A stretch of 64,000 nucleotides of DNA, from contig JAGMWG010000001.1 in assembly GCA_020744225.1 (NCBI GenBank), positions 806,001 through 870,000 of the forward strand, read 5' to 3'. Below are positions 57,480 to 64,000 of the stretch, piece after piece. This DNA is from Paraphoma chrysanthemicola. Lineage: Eukaryota > Ascomycota > Dothideomycetes > Pleosporales > Phaeosphaeriaceae. A program made the translations under genes and the position numbers. Under the pieces are notes generated by a model. That model did not search any database, had not been told where the DNA came from, and was given only the letters and a program-made list of their open reading frames with translations. How positions within the stretch are numbered: position 1 is the stretch's first letter; the number at the start of each line of letters is the position of its first letter.

Positions 57480-57875
57480 ATGAAGTCTCTCTGTTTGTCC
57501 CTTATGTTTATAGCATGCATGTTGTCAAGTACGCGTGCAGCACCAACCCAAACATCGGGTAGTGAGACAATACCTGGCCCGCCTTCGGAGTCGTGGACCA
57601 AAGAAGCCATATTTACACTTGTTGGGATTGGAGTCGCTGTCTTTGGCATCACGATCACTTTGGTTCTATCGTCATCGAACCTTCGCCTGTGGTTGTGCTG
57701 GCCCATCCGATGTAAGCATATATCAATACTGTGCGAGTAGCGCGTAGACTGAATCTCACCAGACTGCCTCACCCGCCAGGGAAGAGCTTCCGAGCACCGG
57801 ATCTTGCAAAAGTATCAGGAGTGGCGGAGGTTTCAGGAATGGTTAGAATTGACTGACGAGGCGCATGTGCCATGA
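57480..57875 (+). CDS. Small single-pass membrane protein, tandem family member 8
   Basis: Exons 57480-57711 and 57763-57875 (GTAAGC...ACCAG) give 114 aa. A signal peptide (LCLSLMFIACMLSSTRA) precedes APTQTSGSETIPGPPS, then ESWTKEAIFTLVGIGVAVFG and the helix end SSSNLRLWLCWPIRY. Exon 2 gives CLTRQGRASEHRILQKYQEW and RRFQEWLELTDEAHVP. The usual Ser of the W-S-K motif is Thr here. It is the last member before the Tcp11-like gene. Confidence 0.8.
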
Positions 57876-58863
57876 GATGTGTAGGACTGGGGACAAATGA
57901 AGATAGGAAGGCAAGGAAAATATTGAGGAGACAGGCGGTTGAATTGGTAGTTTTCCTTTGAAAAGTAAACATGTTGCAGGTCTGTTTGGCACTCGCCACG
58001 TGATCCCGGATGGGCGACTCGCAGATCTTCGTCCACGATGCCGACATGCCATGCTTGGCCGTGTCGCATCGGTTCTGTCATGGCGGCTTGCTTGGTGAGA
58101 GAATCCCTGGTTGGTAAAGTCGATGAAATCATTACTCACTTCCCACTCTTCCTACGCGCGAATGAAAATATGGTTTGCGACGCTCCTTATCCATCAATTT
58201 GATCGACGAGCGCGACCGTCGGGTCAAAAAGTTGTCGGAAGTGCATGACTTGCGTGACTCGACTGGGTCCAGCTGGGACGAGAGCGTTGGCAAGGCTGAG
58301 GCGTGGGGTGTGAAAAGATGCGAAACGTCGATCCATCTGCTTCGATAGCGTTCCGTACCGTCGGTCATGCATGTGTCAGCTTGGCAACGCTAACGCTCGT
58401 CATCTTCAAGGAAAGCACGAGCGAGTCTGACGACCCCTCCCCAGCCACGCGCAATAACACCTACCTGCTGCTCTGCCATGAATCCCGTCTGGTGCTTCTT
58501 CTCCACCTTCACTTGCTTCTCGCCGCTGTCACTACAGCGTGTCTACCATTCGCCGTCACCACACAACAACAACCAAAACAATAGCATTTGAGAAGACACC
58601 GCCCGGCTTATCCCTCCCACGTGCAGACGTCAATACACACTTCACTTCTGGCCCGCGCTAGTGCCCTTCACTTCTGTGTATCATATTCTTGCATGCGCGA
58701 CTAGGCGCGTCCCATCTTACTCCGACCGCTTGCGGCCCATTCCACACAGGTACCGCTCCCGAGGCCGTGCTTTGTTTCATCTATCAGCAACGGCCAGCGA
58801 CATCACTCCCTGGAACAACACGACACGTCCGCGCGACTCCTGAGCGCCCAATATAAGGACGCC
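57876..58863. other. Intergenic, promoter of Tcp11-like copy 2
   Basis: About 990 bases; the right half is C-rich, typical of a leader. No supported coding frame. Confidence 0.45.
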
Positions 58864-61800
58864 ATGTCTCTCACCGACTCCGAAGTCGACATGGTCAGCA
58901 CACAGCTGCAGCTGCAGCGCGAGAACGACGACATTCCCGAGGAGCCCGACATGGTGTTATCAGATGACGCCGGAAACGGCCAACCTTCTGCGCCTCCACC
59001 ACGCATCGCTGCTCGCTTCTATCGACATTCAAACAACCGTCGCAAGTCTTCGGCTGCATCTTCGCGCCGGAATTCACTATCGTCAACCCATTCCCACACA
59101 TCAAACCGGTCCTACCGCAATAGCTGCCAGAGCCACCACATTGCACAGCATCTTCGTCGCACGTCTATTCTCGAGACTCGTAAGGCAAGGTTAGCCGACC
59201 GCGCCGCTCATGCCGAACAGGTGCGGTTGCGCGCCGCGTTGGCGAAGGCTGCCCCGCGAGGATCAAACAGCGAGGAACGCGCGTTGGCAGCCAAGGTGGC
59301 GCGCGAACGACATCTGGCTCAGGTCGCGGCTGCTTGCGCCGAGGAGGTCAGGAGAGCCAAGAAGGTGGCCGAAGATATGAAGGAGCGCAAGGCCGCCGAG
59401 GAGCGCCGGTATCGCGTGGAGATGGAGGAGAAGCTGGCAGATGCTGAGAGGCGGAGACTGGAATACAAGCGCAACCCACGCCGACCACGAACTGCTAGCT
59501 CACCACCAGTCGATGCGAAGCAACCCACCGAGCGGCCCGCCGTGACTTCCGAAGACGCCGCGAAGCGTATTCAGCTCGCCTGGAGAGCGCGAGTGAGGAA
59601 GAATATCGTGGACGCATGGATGGAGCTAGGGCTGTCAATAGAGAAGATCCGTGACACTAGCTTCGAGGATATAACGATGCTGCTTGCGGACGAGAAGGTG
59701 CTCAGGATCACCGAGAAAGTCATGACGGTGTTCGTCCTACTTCCTGACCAGGACCCGGTCGCTCGAAGTACAGCCGTCCGAACCTTTCTCTCCGCATACC
59801 TCATCCTGGGACATCCAGCTCATGTCCTGAGCCGCGACGGTGATCAAGAGCAGGACCTCATCACCAAGGCCAAAGACCTCATCATCTCGTTCGAATCGGC
59901 CCTGGGCAAGCTGACCACCTTCAACTACTACATTCCGTCGCCGACACGGACAGAGACCGTTCTGCTAGCACATGGAGCCTTTGTCAATGCCTTCAACGAT
60001 TGGAAAGCGCGAGACTCGTCCGCGCTCGTAGAGACCATGGTCGCATCCTTTGTCAGTCTCGACGAGATCTGGCAAAGCGTTAAGGATGCGACTGTCGACG
60101 AGGTGGCGAATGAGTACAGGAATGGCATCCGGGACAATCAAGCGATCCTGCTCAGCAAGATCAAGAAGCTGGCGGGGCCCGACAAAGCTTTGACTCTGAT
60201 CCGGAAGGCCATCCGCGAGAGTCGCAGGTCAAGGCCGAAGAAGAAGCCTGTGGGAGAGACCGTACGGCCGCGACTTGCTGTAGATGCGACACCGGAATCG
60301 CCCACATCCAGCGAAAGCGCGGCTATGCAAGCCGAGGCCGCGTCTGCGCTTGCGGCCTCGGTGGAAGCTCATCGGCCGGCCCCGGCGGAGGGTCATCAAG
60401 CTCAGTCGCTCTCCAAGGTCTTTACGGTTGTCCCTGACAATCGTGTCTTGGTTCACGAGCTGTCCATCGATAAGGAGTACCGCATCGATGCATCGCCGAC
60501 CGCCGATCTGAGAGACGCGCTCAATCGTGAGCTTTGCAACGCGATGCTGAGAGGTTTTCAAGAGGGCGACAGCACGGCTTGGACCGTTGCCATGGCAGAG
60601 AACATACGTGGCAAGCTTCTTCGCTTGCTCAAGGCCGGCAACTCGATGCACACTCTCATATCGGAGACGCTGGATCCAGAGATGATCAACACACAATGCA
60701 GGCAAGGGCTCTTCTCTTATGGGAAGTTCTTTGGCTTTATCGCCACGATACTGCCTAAGCTATGCGCGCCGTTCAGAGACGCGCAGGTTCAAGCTCTTGC
60801 CGAGGAGCTGCAGGAAGAGGGTGAGCTATCTGAGATGGTCGAGAAGCTCTTCAAGCTCCTTCACGTCATCGACCTGCTGTCATTGGACTATTCCAATTTC
60901 CTTCTGATGAATGCAGCACCTACATTGATCAAGGAGGCAACTGGGTACGAGCAGCGCATGTTCGCGCAGGACCTAGAAGAGGGCAAGATTGCGCTTGACC
61001 GTACAAGGCGCTGGTGGCGGAGTGCTGCTGTCAACATGCATACTGAGGCGGACCGACGCGACCCGTGGACCCAGAACAACGCTATCAATCGGCCTACAGC
61101 ACACAAGATCTATGCACGCGGTCTTGTTGACCTCGCGATTGCTACCCCGCCGCTTCGCGACTCTGAGCTGCCAGAAACTCTCGAGCTGGATCGCGCTCGC
61201 ATTTCGCGCATTCGCGAAGATGCGCTGCGCATCACCGTCATTGGTGGCATCTTACTCACAGCGAAGAGTCTCCTCAAGCGGGATGTCAGATCGCCGTGGA
61301 AACCCCAAGCCAACAGGATGTGGGACGTCCTCAAAGACGGGTACATGAAGGACTCTACTACTCCCTCGAAGATCTCGTCACTGTTGGAATCGTCACACAA
61401 CATGCCACCTGCGACACGCGCACAGCTTGCCACGACCATTACTCGCCTCCTTACACAGGCCGAGTCGGGCAAGCTGTCGGACCCAGTCTTGAAGGTCCTC
61501 TTCCAGCGCTTGAAGACGCATATTTTCAATCGCGTCTCAGCTAGCAGCTCCGGTGAGCGCGTCAAAGCGGCCAGCACAGCAACCGAAGGTCTCGCTACCA
61601 CGGGTCTGCCAGAGTTCGTCTCGCAAGTCGCAGATATCTGCGATCAGTTGAGCAAAGTCAGCGACGTTGATCGCAAGACACACGGAAAGTGGTACGAAGA
61701 AATCGCAGAAGAGTTGGAGAATGGTGGACTGGATGGAGAGGAACTGACAAGGTCGTCGAGCACGGAATCGGGATCAGCTGCGTCGAGCTCCTCTACCTGA
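58864..61800 (+). CDS. T-complex 11 (Tcp11/Sok1) family protein, copy 2, with IQ motif
   Basis: A single exon of 978 aa. Residues 1-110 are Ser/Arg-rich; about 110-210 form a long charged coiled coil (ARERHLAQVAAACAEEVRRA, RYRVEMEEKLADAERRRLEY). At about 233-246 KRIQLAWRARVRKN is an IQ motif, a calmodulin-binding signature. The Tcp11 region occupies about 550-950, with NAMLRGFQEGDSTAWTVAMA, LLRLLKAGNSMHTLISETLD, YGKFFGFIATILPKLCAPFR and LRITVIGGILLTAKSLLKRD. The C-terminus is Ser/Glu-rich. It is far larger than the copy at 30211-32325 and shares the family architecture, not close sequence. A link to Ca2+/calmodulin is inference from the IQ motif. Confidence 0.87.
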   Translation: MSLTDSEVDMVSTQLQLQRENDDIPEEPDMVLSDDAGNGQPSAPPPRIAARFYRHSNNRRKSSAASSRRNSLSSTHSHTSNRSYRNSCQSHHIAQHLRRTSILETRKARLADRAAHAEQVRLRAALAKAAPRGSNSEERALAAKVARERHLAQVAAACAEEVRRAKKVAEDMKERKAAEERRYRVEMEEKLADAERRRLEYKRNPRRPRTASSPPVDAKQPTERPAVTSEDAAKRIQLAWRARVRKNIVDAWMELGLSIEKIRDTSFEDITMLLADEKVLRITEKVMTVFVLLPDQDPVARSTAVRTFLSAYLILGHPAHVLSRDGDQEQDLITKAKDLIISFESALGKLTTFNYYIPSPTRTETVLLAHGAFVNAFNDWKARDSSALVETMVASFVSLDEIWQSVKDATVDEVANEYRNGIRDNQAILLSKIKKLAGPDKALTLIRKAIRESRRSRPKKKPVGETVRPRLAVDATPESPTSSESAAMQAEAASALAASVEAHRPAPAEGHQAQSLSKVFTVVPDNRVLVHELSIDKEYRIDASPTADLRDALNRELCNAMLRGFQEGDSTAWTVAMAENIRGKLLRLLKAGNSMHTLISETLDPEMINTQCRQGLFSYGKFFGFIATILPKLCAPFRDAQVQALAEELQEEGELSEMVEKLFKLLHVIDLLSLDYSNFLLMNAAPTLIKEATGYEQRMFAQDLEEGKIALDRTRRWWRSAAVNMHTEADRRDPWTQNNAINRPTAHKIYARGLVDLAIATPPLRDSELPETLELDRARISRIREDALRITVIGGILLTAKSLLKRDVRSPWKPQANRMWDVLKDGYMKDSTTPSKISSLLESSHNMPPATRAQLATTITRLLTQAESGKLSDPVLKVLFQRLKTHIFNRVSASSSGERVKAASTATEGLATTGLPEFVSQVADICDQLSKVSDVDRKTHGKWYEEIAEELENGGLDGEELTRSSSTESGSAASSSST

Positions 61801-62173
61801 GGATATCGCTCGAATAGATTGTCTTTCTAGGTTCAGATTCGTCCTTCAGAGGTTTCAGGCGTTCATTTGGACATTTTGAGCAAGGCGTTTGGCAGAGGCA
61901 TTGACATTGGCATTTCTTTGCATTGGGCTGGGTACAGGCATGACGACTTCATCACTAATGAGCATACATGGTCATTACTTTGGGTACGTAGCGAGATTGC
62001 GTATACGAATTGCCTCAGGGCTGGTCTACTTCATCGACTTCCTTCTCCGTGACTCCCTCAACTACCGTGTGACGTCTCAACGTTCGCTTGTCATGAGCTA
62101 GGCGAGCCTGTTGGCCCGTGGGTGGTAGTATCTCTTCCTCATCCATCAATTCACTTCAGCAGTCCTCGAACCA
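61801..62173. other. Intergenic, convergent 3' regions
   Basis: No supported coding frame. Confidence 0.45.
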
Positions 62174-62496
62174 TTATGCAAGACATTCCTCTTGTTCGTC
62201 CTAGACTCTATTACACCTTTTTTTATCACCCTAACGTCGACTGATAACTCACCTTCGTTAACTCCCTTGGCGCGTTCAATAGGTAAAACTTCTCTTCACT
62301 GCCATCATCGTCGAGGCGATAAACAGTCTGTATCATACATTAATGATCGATTCTGAGTGAGTAGATGGAAGTGGCGGTGTTTACTGACTTCAACGTCGAA
62401 ATCACCGTCGAAAAGGGCTTCGCATTTCTTGATCAGGCTGTCTAGATTGAAGTACTGTGTCCCTAGTTTTTGCGTGATGCGGGTACTGGAAGACAT
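62174..62496 (-). CDS. Very small protein, three exons, unknown
   Basis: Exons 62496-62389, 62327-62253 and 62200-62174 would give 69 aa. The sequence begins MSSSTRITQKLGTQYFNLDS, continues LIKKCEALFDGDFDVE, then TVYRLDDDGSEEKFYLLNAP and RELTKDEQEECLA. Both introns have usable signals (GTCAGT...ACAG; GTGAGT...CTAG). If the second intron is not removed the frame ends after TKVSYQSTLG instead. There are no membrane segments; the composition is acidic and looks folded. I do not recognise it. More exons upstream cannot be excluded. Confidence 0.5.
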
Positions 62497-62968
62497 TATG
62501 ATGTTGTGAGAAAGAGATGATGTCGAGTCGGGTTATGTACTTGGTGTTGGAGGTTAGGTTTTCATGCGCGACGTTGCTTGGTTCTTGCTGAACAAACATC
62601 GACGGCAAGCTGCATTTGTGTCGCGTACGTGGCAGCACCATTACCTCGAAGTATCGCAAAGACGGCGAGATTGCCCGGTTCACTGCAGCGGTTGGGGAGG
62701 ATGAGTTTGGAGATTACTTCGACGTCAAATGAGCCGACGAGTTCGTTGATTCACCTAGGCATCCTAAAGCATGGAAGACTATATAGTTTGAGCAGAGAAA
62801 GCTCAAACAAGTTGCAGTTTGGGCTCGCTCGTTCGATAGTCGAAACACCGAAGTCATAATCACGAGGATAATAACTGTCCAAACAAATCACACTCTACTT
62901 TCCGGTGAGCCAGGCTGGGTTGTGCAACGAGACTGCGCCTCGTGTGTCCTTACCCGGCTGCCCCTCCA
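62497..62968. other. Intergenic
   Basis: Divergent spacer between the tiny gene and the CorA-like gene. An 8-bp hairpin (GTTTGAGC/GCTCAAAC) lies near 62787-62809. Confidence 0.45.
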
Positions 62969-64000
62969 ATGTGTCACTGTGAAGAACCTTCATTCCTCTT
63001 CTCACCAACGTTCATTCATCAAACACTGGACATGTCGGGTACGGAGTGCTTCAGGCGCATGCTCTATTGCCAGCAGAATACGGTGACCGAAGAGTTCTAC
63101 GAGCGCTCTATCGGTTCGATATTCGAGAAAGAGCAGAATGGATCTATCATCGAAGTACGGTTCCGTTCGGAATTTGACTTCAGCAGATACAGCATTGAGG
63201 AGAAATCGTCCCATAGAAGGTCTGCTGGGGAAGTCACACGCCAGTCAGAGCCGCCAGAAGCGGTTGATGTCGCTGCCACGCATAGCCACAGCGGCACCGA
63301 TACCGATGCACCACGAATGATCGACCACGAACTATCTCGCACGTCGCCTAAAACCGACTTCAATCCGTTCAATGCATCTGACCATCTTAATACCGCTCAG
63401 ACTATTGTTCTCGCACTGGATCCTGCTAAACTCACGCCATTCATAAGGGTAGGTGTACTTAATACGAGGAGTATTTTTGTCTGTTCTGACCCAATGCAGG
63501 AAACTCAGAACTTATTTCGTGTATTGTGCGATAAGTCCTCTTCTCTGATAAACCATTCTATACTAATATTGAAAAGTTACATAAGGCAGAGGAACTCATA
63601 CAGCCGGCTGCAAATCACCAAAGATGACTACCTGACATTGACAAGGAAGTGCAAGGCTTTCCCGCAGCTGACGAACTACCTCCTTAACTTCGAGGTCAAG
63701 ACTCGAGAGACTGAGGTCGGTCCCCCGCGCATTACCTTTCGACCTGAATTCGATCGGGGCATGAGTGCAGATTGCTTTATTGGCTTCGGTATGTCATAAA
63801 CAGACCTATTCAATCATAATATAATGACGAAAGATTAGAGTGTGTGTATATGATGCGCTTCATTGAATTTACCAACAAACCGAAGAGAGCCCCATGGTCG
63901 TTGCGACAGTACACCATCTACCATAATGGAACACAAGCACCACGGCACCTTGCTCCACGTGGACATTATTTGGCGCCTCTCAGAGAACTGAGCCATGCAT
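62969..64000 (+). CDS. CorA-like membrane protein, 5' part, runs off the window edge
   Basis: Exons 62969-63448, 63500-63788 and 63839 onward. The first intron (51 nt, GTAGGT, CTGAC branch, GCAG) is a multiple of three, so the unspliced frame is also open. The second (GTATGT...TTAG) is required to continue the protein; without it the frame stops after FGMS. The start may instead be the ATG at 63032. Recognisable is the ITKDDYLTLTRKCKAFPQLT stretch, then, in exon 3, ECVYMMRFIEFTNKPKRAPW and SLRQYTIYHNG, which is the layout of the cytosolic part of fungal CorA-like proteins. The two CorA transmembrane helices would lie beyond 64000. An ion-transport role cannot be checked here. Confidence 0.6.

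Noticed and set aside
46037..57875. Interpreting the small membrane proteins as killer toxins or secreted effectors
   Set aside because: They keep a membrane helix and a cytosolic tail, so they should stay in the membrane; no toxin signature is visible.
1..64000. CRISPR arrays, rRNA genes and transposase or reverse-transcriptase genes
   Set aside because: No regularly spaced repeats, rRNA blocks or mobile-element protein motifs were seen on either strand.

Overview
The window reads as nuclear DNA of a filamentous ascomycete (Pezizomycotina, quite possibly a dothideomycete). The reasons are short GT-AG introns of about 45-65 nt with CTRAC-type branch points, a pH-signalling palA/RIM20 gene, a Crz1-type zinc-finger gene, an AA9 polysaccharide monooxygenase, a PTH11-like rhodopsin-domain protein and a DUF3431 protein. 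The class assignment is inference; the fungal nature is not in doubt.

Layout. 0.6-16.4 kb is mostly housekeeping: QCR7 (-) and a mitochondrial NAD+-type carrier (+) share a divergent promoter, followed by a long low-complexity protein, a DJ-1/PfpI-like protein lacking the usual nucleophile cysteine, the copper chaperone ATX1, palA/RIM20 and the calcineurin-responsive factor CRZ1. At 17.1 kb lies a tRNA-Pro(CGG) gene with the expected intron after position 37 and a second insertion inside the D-stem. 18.6-27 kb holds a small probable mitochondrial protein, three tandem BTB/POZ paralogues (one with a broken or oddly spliced frame), a DUF3431 protein and choline-phosphate cytidylyltransferase. 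30-45 kb holds a Tcp11/Sok1-family gene, a small basic protein with a CRIB-like motif, the rhodopsin-domain protein, two conserved unknowns, a GPI-anchored PLC-like phosphodiesterase, an SDR and the AA9 enzyme.

46.0-57.9 kb is the most unusual part. It is an array, all on the + strand, of eight copies of one small-protein gene family, six apparently intact, one with a premature stop and one a clear pseudogene. Each encodes a signal peptide, a short Ser/Thr/Pro-rich segment after an Ala-Pro, a W-S-K/R motif, one transmembrane helix, a juxtamembrane Arg/Cys motif split by a phase-1 intron, and a basic-acidic cytosolic tail ending in a YEEW/FQEW-type helix. Exon 2 is exactly 113 nt in five copies. 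I do not recognise the family. The intergenic spacers also hold a near-perfect 50-nt hairpin and one of two copies of a dispersed repeat.

The window closes with a second, divergent Tcp11-family gene (+), a tiny three-exon gene (-) and the 5' part of a CorA-like membrane protein gene running off the right edge. The genes do not form one pathway. The calcium/pH signalling genes (CRZ1, palA) and the surface/secreted genes (rhodopsin-like, PLC-like, AA9, the small membrane-protein array) fit a fungus adjusting to its host or substrate, but that link is inference.
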